Position numbers and translations under genes: made by a program. 64,000 bases of DNA from Microbacterium sp. RURRCA19A (lineage in GTDB: Bacteria > Actinomycetota > Actinomycetes > Actinomycetales > Microbacteriaceae). The notes under the pieces were generated by a model that was not told the DNA's origin, searched no databases, and was given only the letters and a program-made list of their open reading frames with translations. Where the stretch lies: the NCBI RefSeq assembly GCF_900156455.1, contig NZ_FTNQ01000003.1, positions 62,001 through 126,000 of the forward strand, given 5' to 3'. Positions 37,151 to 46,646 of the stretch are shown here, one piece after another. Each line of letters begins with the position of its first letter. Positions within the stretch are counted from its first letter, which is position 1.

Positions 37151-38401
37151 ATGACGCAGCCCCCCGCCCAGCACGCGCGCCGCACGCCCGAGTCGGGGTG
37201 GCGCCGCGGAGCCAAGGCCCTCGCGATCGCGCTGACCGTCGCCGTCGTCGCCGCGGTCGCCGTGGGCGGCTTCTACGCCTGGTCACTGACGCAGCGCCTG
37301 GCCGAGGCGGCGGTCCCGCTGAAGGACGCCCCGGCGCAGCCGCCCGCACTGAGCGCCTACGACGAGGCCTTCTCGGTGCTCGTGGTCGGCACCGACGAAT
37401 GCGACGACGAGGTCAAGCAGGCATTCGGAGCCCGGTGCAGCGACCCCGAGAACGAGGGCGCCCGCAACGACGTCAACATGCTCGTCAGCGTCTCGGCCGA
37501 CCCCCGCCGGGTCACGGTCGTGTCGTTCCCCCGCGACCTGCAGGTTCCGATCCCCGAATGCACCGGCGCCGACGGGACCGTGGAGTCGGCGTGGTCGAAG
37601 GCCCAGATCAACACCGCCTACGAGAAGGGCGGGCTGACCTGCGTCGCCGACACCGTGTCGGAGCTCAGCGGCCAGAGCATCCCGTTCGCGGCGAAAGTGA
37701 GCTTCGGCAACGTCGTGAACATCACCGACGCGATCGGCGGCGTCGAGGTCTGCATCGGCGGCGACGGCATCAACGACCCCGATGCGGGAATCGACTGGCC
37801 GGCCGGTCCCCGCGTGGTCACCGGCTACGACGCCCTCGCGTTCCTGCGCACCCGTCACGGCGTCGGCGACGGCAGCGACCTCGCCCGCATCGGCAACCAG
37901 CAGCAGTACCTCTCGCGCCTGATCAACAAGCTGCGCAGCGCCGAGGTGCTTTCCAACCCCGGCACGCTGATCGGTCTCGCGAACACCGCGGTGAACAACA
38001 TCCAGCCCAGTCAGAGCCTCGCCGACCCGATCCGCATCGCCCAGTTGGCCTACACGCTCAAGGACGTGCCGTTCGACGACATCACCTTCGTGCAGTATCC
38101 CGTGCTCGAAGACCCGGCCGACCGCAACCGCGTCATCCCGAACGAGAACGCGGCGAGCGTGCTGTGGGAGGCGATCGACACGAACGCGCCGATCGTGCTC
38201 ACCGGCGAGCTCGGCGCCAACGAGGGGGTCTTCGCCGACCCGTCCGCGCCGCAGCCGACCGAGTCCGCTCCGGCGCCCGAGGCGAGCACGCCGGCTCCGG
38301 ATGCCACCTCCGCCACGCCCGCGCCCGAGGCGGTGGAGCTGCCGAGCACCATCAGCGGTTCCAAGGCGAACCAGCCGACCTGCTCGGCCGGGAACGGCTG
38401 A
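37151..38401 (+). CDS. LytR-CpsA-Psr (LCP) family cell-wall polymer ligase
   Basis: A membrane-anchored enzyme that attaches polyprenyl-linked glycopolymers to peptidoglycan. The 416-residue protein has a basic cytoplasmic start, one helix (ALAIALTVAVVAAVAVGGFYAWSL), then the LCP domain: FSVLVVGTDE, ARNDVNMLVSV, VVSFPRDLQVPIP, KAQINTAYEKGG and FLRTRHGVGDGSDLARIGNQQQYLSRL, with the Arg/Asp residues that bind the pyrophosphate. A Pro/Ala/Ser/Thr-rich tail of about 50 residues follows. ATG 37151 was chosen; an in-frame TTG at 37139 is also possible. No dedicated polymer cluster adjoins it. Confidence 0.92.
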   Translation: MTQPPAQHARRTPESGWRRGAKALAIALTVAVVAAVAVGGFYAWSLTQRLAEAAVPLKDAPAQPPALSAYDEAFSVLVVGTDECDDEVKQAFGARCSDPENEGARNDVNMLVSVSADPRRVTVVSFPRDLQVPIPECTGADGTVESAWSKAQINTAYEKGGLTCVADTVSELSGQSIPFAAKVSFGNVVNITDAIGGVEVCIGGDGINDPDAGIDWPAGPRVVTGYDALAFLRTRHGVGDGSDLARIGNQQQYLSRLINKLRSAEVLSNPGTLIGLANTAVNNIQPSQSLADPIRIAQLAYTLKDVPFDDITFVQYPVLEDPADRNRVIPNENAASVLWEAIDTNAPIVLTGELGANEGVFADPSAPQPTESAPAPEASTPAPDATSATPAPEAVELPSTISGSKANQPTCSAGNG

Positions 38402-38419
38402 GCACGCGGTCGCTCCTCG

Positions 38420-38425
38420 TAGGCT
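38420..38425 (+). promoter_or_regulatory. -10 element TAGGCT, probable leaderless promoter
   Basis: TAGGCT, eight bases, then GTG 38434 of the membrane-protein gene. The same hexamer and spacing precede hrpA at 41614. Confidence 0.5.
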
Positions 38426-38433
38426 GGTCGATC

Positions 38434-39375
38434 GTGACGGATGCCCCCGCCGACCATCGCGCGCGCTCCCTCGTGTGGGTCCTCGCGGGAGCCGGCATCC
38501 TGCTCGTCCTCGCGCTGGTGCTCGCCGGCGCGGGCTCGGCCACGGACTTCGCGCCGTTCCTCGCCGCGCTCCTCGGCGGATGGGGCGTGGGGATCGCGGG
38601 CGTGCGGGCGATCGCCCTGCTCCGCCGCGGCGCACTCCTCCTGCACGTCCTCGTCGCGGCGGCCGCGATCGCTCTCGCGGTCGTCCTGGCACGGGCGGAT
38701 GCCGGTCCGTTCGGGGCCGTCATAGCCTTCGCCGCCCTGCCCGCGGCGGCATGGCTGACGCTGACCCTCCTCGGGCGGTTGCTGTCGCTCGTCCGGACAA
38801 CCGGTGAGGAACGTCATGCTCCCGCGTGGGAGGCAGACGACGAACGGGACGGCGCGCTCGTGCGCGTACGTGCCGTCCGCCTGCACCTCGCGACACTGAT
38901 CGTGCTCCTGATCGCCGCGACGACGGTCGCCGGGGCCGCCACGATTCTCCTGATGATCTGGCTCGACCGCCTGGACCTGCTGCGCGGCGCCCGCGTCGTG
39001 ATCCTCGCCGTCGGACTCGTGGTCGTCCTGCCGGTCTTCCTCGGCTTCCGCGCGCTCGTGCGGGGCCGCGCCGTAGGCCACGCGATCGGCTTCGGGCGGT
39101 CGGAGCTGCGCATCGACGGGCCCGGTGGCACGGAGCGCTTCCCTTACGGCGACATCGACGAACTGCGGTGGCGCGAGGGAACGGAGTACGCCCGGCTCGA
39201 GGTGCGATCGGCCGGACACCGCCGGACGCTGCTGGTCGGTCAGGCGCGCCCCGCACCGGGACGCACCGCCGAGCTCCCGTCCCTCTCGCGCCGGACCGTG
39301 CAGCACCTCGAGGCCGCAGGGCTCACCCCCTCCCGCGGGGGCGCGGTCACGATCTTCCGCAGACGACAGCCTTAG
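38434..39375 (+). CDS. membrane protein of unknown function, PH-like cytoplasmic tail
   Basis: A 313-residue protein with four to six helices: SLVWVLAGAGILLVLALVLA, LLLHVLVAAAAIALAVVLA, VIAFAALPAAAWLTLTLLG, then LATLIVLLIAATTVAGAATI and VVILAVGLVVVLPVFLGF. The C-terminal about 90 residues are soluble and read like a small beta domain (IGFGRSELRIDGPGGTERFP, YGDIDELRWREG, ARLEVRSAGHRRTLLVG), similar in style to membrane-linked PH domains. The last 29 bases overlap the convergent MerR gene. Function unknown. Confidence 0.75.
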   Translation: MTDAPADHRARSLVWVLAGAGILLVLALVLAGAGSATDFAPFLAALLGGWGVGIAGVRAIALLRRGALLLHVLVAAAAIALAVVLARADAGPFGAVIAFAALPAAAWLTLTLLGRLLSLVRTTGEERHAPAWEADDERDGALVRVRAVRLHLATLIVLLIAATTVAGAATILLMIWLDRLDLLRGARVVILAVGLVVVLPVFLGFRALVRGRAVGHAIGFGRSELRIDGPGGTERFPYGDIDELRWREGTEYARLEVRSAGHRRTLLVGQARPAPGRTAELPSLSRRTVQHLEAAGLTPSRGGAVTIFRRRQP

Positions 39376-40117
39376 GCAGCCGGGCCGCAGCGAAGACCGC
39401 GATCGCGTCGCGGACCGCGACGGCGCCGTCCGCGCCGCCGTACACGGCCGCGAACCGCTCGTCGGCGACGTAGAGCTCGCCGAGGCCCCTGTAGGCCGCG
39501 GCATCCGGGACCCGCCCCCACTGGTCTCCGACCCACCGGTGGTGCACGGCGATCAGGGCCTGGAACTCGGCGCCGTCCGCCGGGAGGCCCCGCGCCGCGG
39601 CATCCCGCAGCGCGGCATTCACGTCGCGGCTGCGCTCGTCGTCGGCGCGGCGCTCCCCGTCGGTGAACGCGTCACGACGAGCCTGCGCCTCCTCCCACGC
39701 GGCGTCGCCCCAGCGCGCCCGCACCTCGCTCTCCCACCGGGAGTCGTCGACCCCCGCGAGCACGTCATCGATGTCCATGGTCTTTCCTTCCTCCAGTGCG
39801 GCGAGGGTCTTCCCCACCGCGGTGATGCGGCGCTCCAGAGCGGAACGCCGTTCCTCGAGCGCCGTCACATGCGCTCGCATGATGTCCACGAGCGAGCGCT
39901 CGTCGGACAGTGCCCGCGCGATCTCGGGCAGCGGCACATCCAGCGCACGCAGCGACAGGATGCGGTAGAGACGCGCGATCTCGCGCTCGCCGTAGAAGCG
40001 GTACCCGTTCGCGGCGACGCGGGACGGGCGCAGCAGCCCCACGCTCTCGTAGTGCCGGAGGGCGCGGCTGGTCACCCCGGCGGCGCGGGCGACCTCGGCG
40101 ATGGGCCATTCGTTCAT
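39347..40117 (-). CDS. MerR-family regulator with TipAS-like domain
   Basis: A 256-residue regulator. Residues about 5-72 are a MerR helix-turn-helix (WPIAEVARAAGVTSRALRHY, VGLLRPSRVAANGYRFYGE). A dimerisation helix follows (SLVDIMRAHVTALEERRSAL). About 140-250 is a TipAS-like helical domain with AVHHRWVGDQWG and YRGLGELYVADERF, which in TipA binds thiopeptide antibiotics. ATG 40117 has AGGGTGG upstream; GTG 40126 is an alternative. It may be a drug-sensing activator, but no TipA-type promoter or target was identified. Confidence 0.88.
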   Translation of the reverse strand: MNEWPIAEVARAAGVTSRALRHYESVGLLRPSRVAANGYRFYGEREIARLYRILSLRALDVPLPEIARALSDERSLVDIMRAHVTALEERRSALERRITAVGKTLAALEEGKTMDIDDVLAGVDDSRWESEVRARWGDAAWEEAQARRDAFTDGERRADDERSRDVNAALRDAAARGLPADGAEFQALIAVHHRWVGDQWGRVPDAAAYRGLGELYVADERFAAVYGGADGAVAVRDAIAVFAAARLPKAVVCGRS

Positions 40118-40205
40118 GGCATCCACCCTGGCGGTTGACGCAGCGGCAGAGTCAAGCCCGGATCGGAACCGTCCGACCGGACGCCGGATACGTCACGATC
40201 GAGGG

Positions 40206-41363
40206 GTGAGGAACATCGCACGGTCGACGATCCCGCTGCTGCTGATCGCCGTGGCGCTCGCCGGCTGCGTCCCCGAGCCCGCGCCCGTCCCCACGACGAG
40301 CGCCACACCGACGGCGTCGCCGACTCCGACGCCGACGCCCACTCCCGATCCGCTCGCCGGGTTCAGCCTCGCCGACAAGGTCGGTCAGATGTTCATGGTC
40401 GGCACCTCCGTGGGCGGCGCCGACCCGACCACCGTCGCCGCCGTCCGCGACGACCACATCGGCGGCGTCTTCCTGCACGGGCGTTCGGATGCCGGCATCC
40501 CGGCCATGGCCGCCCTCGTCGGCGGTTTCACCTCGCTCGTCGCCGCCGGACGCCCCGAACTGTGGGTCGCGACCGACCAGGAGGGCGGCGACGTCCAGGT
40601 TCTCTCGGGGCCCGGGTTCGACGGCATCCCGTCGGCCGTCGATCAGGGACGGCAGAGCGACGACGACCTCCGCGGCAACGCCGCGACGTGGGGCGGGCAG
40701 CTCGCGCAGGCCGGGGTGAACATGAACCTCGCCCCGGTCGCCGACGTCGTGACCAGCCCCGAGACCGCGCGGAGCAACCCGCCGATCGGCCAGCTCGACC
40801 GCGAATACGGCTACGACGCGGCGACGGTGGCCGCGAAGGCCGGCGCGTTCGCGCAGGGGATGCGCGACGGCGGAGTGCTGCCGACGTTCAAGCACTTCCC
40901 GGGCCTGGGCCACGTGGGCGAGAACACCGACACCGCCTCCGGCGTGACGGACGATTTCGTCACCGCCGAGGGACCCGACGTGGGCGTCTACTCGACGGTG
41001 GTCGCGCAGGGCCCGGCCGTGGTCATGCTGTCGACGGCGATCTACGCGAAGATCGACCCCTCGGCGCCCGCCGCCTTCTCCCCGACCGTCGTCGGCGTGC
41101 TGCGGAGCACGGTCGGCTTCGACGGCGTCGTGACCACCGACGACCTCTCCGCCGCGCAGCAGGTGCAGCAATGGTCGCCCGCCGACCGCGCGACGCTCGC
41201 GGTCGAGGCGGGGATCGACCTGCTGCTCGTGTCGGCCGATCCGACGGTGTACCCCGAGATGCACCAGGCGGTGCTCACGAAGGCGCAAGCCGACCCGGCG
41301 TTCGCGGCGAAGGTGGATGCCGCCGCCCGCCGGGTCGTGGCGCAGAAGGCGTCGATGCCCTGA
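40206..41363 (+). CDS. glycoside hydrolase family 3 lipoprotein (beta-N-acetylhexosaminidase-like)
   Basis: A 385-residue exported lipoprotein: signal and lipobox IAVALAGCVPE, then a Thr/Pro-rich linker (TPTASPTPTPTPTPDP). The GH3 N-terminal domain shows GFSLADKVGQMFMVG, ATDQEGGDVQ, NMNLAPVADVV and the NagZ-type motif FKHFPGLGHVGENTDT, and the nucleophile region GVVTTDDLSA. It probably removes N-acetylglucosamine from muropeptides or chitin-like glycans outside the cell. Some loop residues differ from NagZ (Asp-Asp for Ser-Asp), so activity should not be assumed. The GTG start gives the signal peptide. Confidence 0.88.
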   Translation: MRNIARSTIPLLLIAVALAGCVPEPAPVPTTSATPTASPTPTPTPTPDPLAGFSLADKVGQMFMVGTSVGGADPTTVAAVRDDHIGGVFLHGRSDAGIPAMAALVGGFTSLVAAGRPELWVATDQEGGDVQVLSGPGFDGIPSAVDQGRQSDDDLRGNAATWGGQLAQAGVNMNLAPVADVVTSPETARSNPPIGQLDREYGYDAATVAAKAGAFAQGMRDGGVLPTFKHFPGLGHVGENTDTASGVTDDFVTAEGPDVGVYSTVVAQGPAVVMLSTAIYAKIDPSAPAAFSPTVVGVLRSTVGFDGVVTTDDLSAAQQVQQWSPADRATLAVEAGIDLLLVSADPTVYPEMHQAVLTKAQADPAFAAKVDAAARRVVAQKASMP

Positions 41364-41461
41364 TCTCCGGCATCCCCGCTCCCCGCTCCCTGCTCCCCGC
41401 GCGCCCGCGCCCGCGCGTCCCCGTGCCCCTGCGCCCCCGCCGCACCCCTGCGCCGCTTCAG

Positions 41462-41528
41462 CGATAAACGGCATCCACGGCGAGACACTGCGCGGCAAGG
41501 CGTGTCTCGCCGTGGATCGCGTTTATCG
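41462..41528. repeat. long palindrome with 27-base arms and 13-base loop
   Basis: Arms 41462-41488 and 41502-41528 pair over 27 bases with only a three-base mismatch patch. The outer block is CGATAAACG/CGTTTATCG and the inner block ATCCACGGCGAGACAC with its complement. The loop is 41489-41501. It lies between the GH3 gene and hrpA, after a C-rich low-complexity tract (41370-41455). It may end transcription, but it is far longer than the ordinary terminators here. Confidence 0.8.
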
Positions 41529-41599
41529 GGCGATCACGCGCGGTGCTCGGGACTCACGCGCGGCCTTCGGGCACTGACGCTCCGCGTTCGGGGGCGCGA

Positions 41600-41605
41600 T
41601 AGGCT
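41600..41605 (+). promoter_or_regulatory. -10 element TAGGCT, leaderless promoter of hrpA
   Basis: TAGGCT, eight bases, then GTG 41614. Confidence 0.5.
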
Positions 41606-41613
41606 GGAAGGCT

Positions 41614-44600
41614 GTGTCCGTCGAACCCGTCATCGTCTACCCGCCCGAGCTGCCCGTCAGCGCCGCGCGGGACGAGATCGCGCGCGCCATCCGCGACCAC
41701 CAGGTCGTGATCGTGGCCGGCGCGACCGGTTCGGGCAAGACGACGCAGTTGCCCAAGATCTGCCTCGAGCTGGGCCGCACCTCGATCGCGCACACGCAGC
41801 CCCGTCGTATCGCCGCGCGCACGATCGCCGAACGCATCGCGGAAGAGATGCAGGTGCCGCTCGGCTCCACCGTCGGCTACAAGGTGCGCTTCACCGACAA
41901 GGTGTCGGCCGACACCCGCGTCGCGCTCGTGACCGATGGCATCCTGCTCAACGAGATCCACCGCGACCGGCTGCTGCGCCGCTACGACACGATCATCGTC
42001 GACGAGGCGCACGAGCGTTCGCTGAACATCGACTTCCTGCTCGGCTACCTCCGCCGCATCCTGCCGCAGCGCCCCGACCTGAAGGTCATCGTGACCTCGG
42101 CGACGATCGACCCCGAGAGCTTCGCGCGGCACTTCGCCGGCCCGCCCGCCGCGCCCGGCGGGGAGCCCGTGCCCGCGCCGGTCATCGAGGTGTCGGGCCG
42201 GACGTATCCGGTCGAGGTCCGGTACCGTCCGGTCGACGGGGCGGACCGGGCTCCGGAAGAATCCGGCGATTCCGACCCGGATGCCGGTACACCCACGCCG
42301 CAGCCGAAGAAGATCCGGAGCGCGGCACAGGGCAAGCGCGACAACGACGACGCTGACGAGGTCGGCGCCGTCGTCGACGCGCTCCGCGAGCTCGATCGCG
42401 AGTCGGCCGGCGACGTTCTCGTGTTCTTCCCCGGCGAGGCCGAGATCCGGGATGCCGCGGATGCCATCCGCGGGGCGTACCAGAAGGATGCCTCCCCCAC
42501 CGAGGTGCTGCCGCTGTACGGGCGTCTCTCGGCCGCCGAACAGCACCGGGTGTTCGAGCGCTCCACCGTCGCCGGCGTCCGCCGCCGCGTCATCCTGGCG
42601 ACGAACGTCGCGGAGACGAGCCTCACCGTTCCCGGCATCCGGTACGTGATCGACACCGGCACCGCGCGCATCTCGCGCTACAGCAACCGGTCGAAGATCC
42701 AGCGGCTGCCGATCGAGGCCGTGTCGCAGGCGTCGGCCCAGCAGCGCTCCGGGCGTGCGGGACGCACCTCGCCGGGTATCGCGATCCGGCTCTACTCCGA
42801 GGACGATTTCCTCCGCCGCCCGGAGTACACCGAGCCGGAGATCCTGCGGACGTCCTTGGCATCCGTCATCCTCCAGATGCTGTCGCTCGGGTTCGGCGAC
42901 ATCCAGGCGTTCCCGTTCCTGACGCCGCCGGATTCCCGCGGCGTGAAGGCGGCGTTCGACCTGCTCGTCGAGCTCGGCGCGGTGACGCTGCCCGCACCGG
43001 GGTCCGAGCGCCGCGACGTCCGGCAGGACGGCGACCCGTCCCGGCGACGCAGCGACCGCGACGAGGACCGCGGTCCGCGTCTCACCGCGGTGGGCCGCGA
43101 GATCGCCCGTCTGCCGATCGACCCGCGGTTCGCCCGCATGCTGATCGAGGCGCGGGACGCGGACGTGCTGCCCGAGGTGATGGCGATCGTCGCCGGGATG
43201 TCGATCCAGGACGTCCGCGAACGCCCCGAGGAGCGCCGTGAGGAGGCGGACCGCTTCCACGCGCGCTTCACCGACCCGACCAGCGATTTCCTCTCGCTGC
43301 TGAACCTGTGGGAGTACCTGCAGGAGAAGCAGGCCGAGCTCGGTTCCAGCGCCTTCCGGCGCCTGTGCCGCAGCGAGCACCTCAACTACGTGCGCGTCCG
43401 CGAGTGGGTCGACGTGCATCGGCAGCTGCAGTCGCTGCTCGGCGCGGGGCGCGAGGGCCGCGGGGCGAGGAACCGTGTCCCAGAAATGGCGGCTTCGGGC
43501 CGCTCGAAACCGCAACGATCGGGACACGCCACGTCAGAAGTGGGACGAGGTTCGCAGCGGGACGCCCCCGAGGGTCACGCCCAGGGGGATGCCATCCACC
43601 GCGCGATCCTGTCCGGACTCCTGTCGCACATCGGCATCCTGGATCCCCGCACCCTCGCGCAGACCAAGGACCGCAAGGCCCCCGGCGACGCCCGCACCGC
43701 CAAGGGCGAGTACATCGGCGCGCGCGGGGCGCGGTTCGCGATCTTCCCCGGGTCGGGCCTGAAGAAGAAGCGTCCCTCGGCGGTCATGGCGGCCGAGCTC
43801 GTCGAGACCTCACGCCTGTTCGCCCGCACGGTCGCCGCCGTCGACCCGGCGTGGGCGGAAGACCTCGCCCCCGGCCTCGTGAAGCGCTCGCTCAGCGAGC
43901 CGCACTGGTCGAAGGATGCCGGCTCCGCCGCCGCGTACGAGAAGGTCACGCTCTTCGGGGTGGAGCTCGTCGGTCGGCGCCGCGTCCAGCTCGCGCGCTT
44001 CGACCGTCCACTCGCCCGCGAGATGTTCGTGCGGCACGCGCTCGTCGAGGGCGAGTGGGACCCGTCGGTGCTCGACAAGCGCCTGACCGCCTTCCTCCGT
44101 CGCAACCTCGAGCAGCGTCGGCTGCTGGAGAAGATCGAGGAGCGCGAGCGCCGCCGCGACATCCTCGTCGGCGACGAGGCGGTGTTCGCGTTCTACAACG
44201 CGCGGATCCCCGCCGACGTCACGGACGTGCGTTCGTTCGAGACGTGGTGGAAGGATGCCTCGGCCCGCACGCCGCACCTGCTCGATCTGCGCGAGTCCGA
44301 CCTCACCGGCGACCGCGCGCAGGGCGACGACCGTGCGTTCCCCGCGCGCTGGCGCCAGGGCGACCAGACGCTGAACCTCGCCTACCGCTTCGAACCCGGT
44401 GCCCCCGACGACGGGGTGACGGTGGTCGTCCCGCTGCCCCTGCTGGCGCAACTGCGCCCCGATGGCTTCGACTGGCAGGTGCCGGGCATGCGAGACGAAC
44501 TCGTCACGGCGCTGCTGCGCGCCCTCCCCAAGACCATCCGACGCAACGTCGTGCCCGCCGCCGACTGGGCCGAGAAGTTCAGCGCCGAACTGGCGGAGAA

Positions 44601-45771
44601 GGGTCCCGAGCACGCGAACGGTCTGCCGAAGTCGACGCTCGTCGACGCGCTCGCGGCGCAGGTGCAGCGCGTGGCGAACCAGCGCGTCAGCGCCGCCGAC
44701 TTCGAACTCGACCGCGTGCCCGGTCACCTCATGATGTCCTTCCGCGCGGTCGACCCCCGCGGGCGGGCCGTGGGCTCGGACCGCGATCTCGGAGCGCTGC
44801 AGCGACGCCTCGCCGACCGCGCGCGTTCGAGCGTGGAGTCGACGATCGCGCGCCCCCCGTCGAGGACGGCCGCGGCGCGGGTCGCCGAGGCATCCCCCGC
44901 CTTCGCTTCGCGGACGAAGCTCACGACGTGGGACTTCGACGACCTCGCCGAGGTCGTCGACACCCCCGTCGCCGGTGGCGTCGTGCGCGGATACCCGGCG
45001 CTCGTGGACGAGGGCGACAGCGTCGCCCTCCGCGTCGAGGCGACGCCCGAGGACGCCGCGCGGCACACCCGGGCCGGCATCCGGCGGCTGCTGCTGCTGG
45101 CCGTCCCCTCCCCCGCGTCGTACGTGCTCGACCACCTCACCGCGAACGAGAAGCTCGCGCTCGCCGCCTCGCCGTACCAGAACGCCAAGGCCCTGATCGA
45201 GGACGCGCGGGTCGCCGTCGCGGACGACGTGCTGCAGCGCGCGGCGTCCACCGGGATCGTCCGCACGCGCGCGGAATTCGAGCGCGTGCGCGATGCGTTC
45301 TCGGCCGCGTCGGTGGAGCAGACCTTCCAGGCCGTGTCGCTGGTCGCGAGAATCCTCCTGGCGCAGCGCGAGGTGGATCGGGCGATGAAGGATGCCTCAT
45401 CCATCACGCTGCTCGGAGCACTCAACGACGTGCGCGGGCAGCTGAAAGGCCTGATCTTCCCCGGCTTCATCGCGCGAACCGGCCTCGCCCGCCTCGCCCA
45501 CCTGCCGCGGTACCTCGCGGGGGCGCTGGAGCGCGTGAAGACGCTGCCCGACAACCCGGGCCGCGATCGTCAGCGCATGACCGAGTACGAGCGCGGAGCC
45601 GCGGGCTTCGTCGAGGCCGGCGGGGTGATGCCGCTCCCCGCCGACGCGCCGGCGAACCTGGTGCAGACCCGGTGGCTGCTGGAGGAGTTCCGCGTGAGCC
45701 TCTTCGCGCAGCGCCTGGGCACGGCCGAGCCCGTCTCGCCGCAACGTCTGGCGAAGGCGCTGAAGGGCTGA
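41614..45771 (+). CDS. hrpA: ATP-dependent RNA helicase HrpA (DEAH box)
   Basis: A 1385-residue DEAH-box RNA helicase. The N-terminal RecA lobes have Walker A GATGSGKTT (about 34-42), VDEAHERSLN, VTSATID, NVAETSLTVPG and QRSGRAGRTSPG. The helicase-associated, OB-fold and long C-terminal (DUF3418) regions follow. HrpA resolves stalled ribosomes and structured mRNA in other bacteria. The protein contains two insertions by comparison with the usual layout: an acidic/basic loop about residues 205-245 between motifs III and IV, and an Arg/Gly/Ser-rich stretch about 605-655. The latter is encoded by a palindromic repeat (43475-43527) read in frame. Confidence 0.95.
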   Translation: MSVEPVIVYPPELPVSAARDEIARAIRDHQVVIVAGATGSGKTTQLPKICLELGRTSIAHTQPRRIAARTIAERIAEEMQVPLGSTVGYKVRFTDKVSADTRVALVTDGILLNEIHRDRLLRRYDTIIVDEAHERSLNIDFLLGYLRRILPQRPDLKVIVTSATIDPESFARHFAGPPAAPGGEPVPAPVIEVSGRTYPVEVRYRPVDGADRAPEESGDSDPDAGTPTPQPKKIRSAAQGKRDNDDADEVGAVVDALRELDRESAGDVLVFFPGEAEIRDAADAIRGAYQKDASPTEVLPLYGRLSAAEQHRVFERSTVAGVRRRVILATNVAETSLTVPGIRYVIDTGTARISRYSNRSKIQRLPIEAVSQASAQQRSGRAGRTSPGIAIRLYSEDDFLRRPEYTEPEILRTSLASVILQMLSLGFGDIQAFPFLTPPDSRGVKAAFDLLVELGAVTLPAPGSERRDVRQDGDPSRRRSDRDEDRGPRLTAVGREIARLPIDPRFARMLIEARDADVLPEVMAIVAGMSIQDVRERPEERREEADRFHARFTDPTSDFLSLLNLWEYLQEKQAELGSSAFRRLCRSEHLNYVRVREWVDVHRQLQSLLGAGREGRGARNRVPEMAASGRSKPQRSGHATSEVGRGSQRDAPEGHAQGDAIHRAILSGLLSHIGILDPRTLAQTKDRKAPGDARTAKGEYIGARGARFAIFPGSGLKKKRPSAVMAAELVETSRLFARTVAAVDPAWAEDLAPGLVKRSLSEPHWSKDAGSAAAYEKVTLFGVELVGRRRVQLARFDRPLAREMFVRHALVEGEWDPSVLDKRLTAFLRRNLEQRRLLEKIEERERRRDILVGDEAVFAFYNARIPADVTDVRSFETWWKDASARTPHLLDLRESDLTGDRAQGDDRAFPARWRQGDQTLNLAYRFEPGAPDDGVTVVVPLPLLAQLRPDGFDWQVPGMRDELVTALLRALPKTIRRNVVPAADWAEKFSAELAEKGPEHANGLPKSTLVDALAAQVQRVANQRVSAADFELDRVPGHLMMSFRAVDPRGRAVGSDRDLGALQRRLADRARSSVESTIARPPSRTAAARVAEASPAFASRTKLTTWDFDDLAEVVDTPVAGGVVRGYPALVDEGDSVALRVEATPEDAARHTRAGIRRLLLLAVPSPASYVLDHLTANEKLALAASPYQNAKALIEDARVAVADDVLQRAASTGIVRTRAEFERVRDAFSAASVEQTFQAVSLVARILLAQREVDRAMKDASSITLLGALNDVRGQLKGLIFPGFIARTGLARLAHLPRYLAGALERVKTLPDNPGRDRQRMTEYERGAAGFVEAGGVMPLPADAPANLVQTRWLLEEFRVSLFAQRLGTAEPVSPQRLAKALKG
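43475..43527. repeat. inverted repeat inserted in frame within hrpA
   Basis: GTGTCCC (43475-43481) pairs with GGGACAC (43521-43527). The inner blocks GGCGGCTTCGGGC and GCTCGAAACCGC pair imperfectly, giving arms of about 24 bases. Immediately after it CAGAAGTGGGACGAGGTTCG (43535-43554) resembles the first arm in direct orientation (CAGAAATGGCGGCTTCG). It translates as part of the poorly conserved stretch VPEMAASGRSKPQRSGHATS of HrpA. Confidence 0.65.
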
Positions 45772-45915
45772 GCGTCCGGTCGCGCCGCCGGTGCCGCGTG
45801 GCCGTTTCGTCGTGCTGACCGAACATCGCGTCCGTCCGCGAACACCGGCGTCATAGCCTCCGTTCGGGCCACGGGAGACGACAGCGTCATCCCGGGCCGG
45901 ACGGAAGGACCCCGC

Positions 45916-46584
45916 GTGGACGCACTGAGCGAACTCCTCCCCCTCACGGTGGGGATGGCGATCTCACCGCTCCCGATCGTCGCGATCGTGGCGATCGTGC
46001 TCGCGCCGCGCGGGCGGGCGGCCGCGGCGGTGTACGTGGCGACCTTCACCGCGGTCTCCTTCGCGCTGCTGCTCCTCGGCGCGGCGGGAGCCTCGCGCGC
46101 GTCGAGCGCGGCGGGAACGGGAAAGGTCACCCTCATCCTGTCGGCGCTCATCGCGATCGGTTTCGCGGTGTTCGCGGTCCTGAGCTGGCGCTCGCGTCCG
46201 CGTGACGGTCACCCCGCCAAGACACCCGCCTGGCTCGCGGCCATCGACGCCATCACGCCCGTCCGCGCGCTCGGGCTGGGGCTGATGATGGCGGCGGCGA
46301 ACTCCAAGAACCTCCCCCTCGCCCTCAAGGGCGGGGCGATCATCGCCGACGCCCACCTCTCGATCGTCCTCTCGGTGATCCTCTGTCTCGGGGTCGCGAT
46401 CGGCGGCTCGCTGCCCCTGATCGTGCCCGCCGCCGTGGCCCTGTTCCGCAGCCCCGCGGTGACCCGATCGCTGCAGCGCGCGAAGACCGAGATGATCGCG
46501 TACAACGCGCAGATGATGACCGTCGTCTTCGCGATCCTCGCGGCGAACGAAGCCGCGGCGGTCCTGCGCCACCTGCCCCTGTGA
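45916..46584 (+). CDS. GAP-family (LysE-like) membrane protein
   Basis: A 222-residue membrane protein with six helices: LLPLTVGMAISPLPIVAIVAIVL, a second near AVYVATFTAVSFALLLLGAAG, then LILSALIAIGFAVFAVLSW, ALGLGLMMAAANSKNLPLAL, and SIVLSVILCLGVAIGGSLPLI. The pattern (SPLPI, NSKNL) is that of the GAP/Sap family, linked in mycobacteria to glycopeptidolipid export. GGAAGGA precedes GTG 45916. An amidohydrolase gene follows in the same direction 62 bp on. Confidence 0.85.
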   Translation: MDALSELLPLTVGMAISPLPIVAIVAIVLAPRGRAAAAVYVATFTAVSFALLLLGAAGASRASSAAGTGKVTLILSALIAIGFAVFAVLSWRSRPRDGHPAKTPAWLAAIDAITPVRALGLGLMMAAANSKNLPLALKGGAIIADAHLSIVLSVILCLGVAIGGSLPLIVPAAVALFRSPAVTRSLQRAKTEMIAYNAQMMTVVFAILAANEAAAVLRHLPL

Positions 46585-46646
46585 TCCGCTCGGGCGAGGA
46601 GATCCACGGACGACCCGGCTCCTCGCCCTTCCCCGACGGGAGAACC

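Noticed and set aside
41370..41460. C-rich tract after the GH3 gene as a regulatory G-quadruplex region
   Set aside because: The minus strand has G-runs, but they are short and irregular, and no gene promoter lies at a fitting place. Low complexity is a sufficient description.
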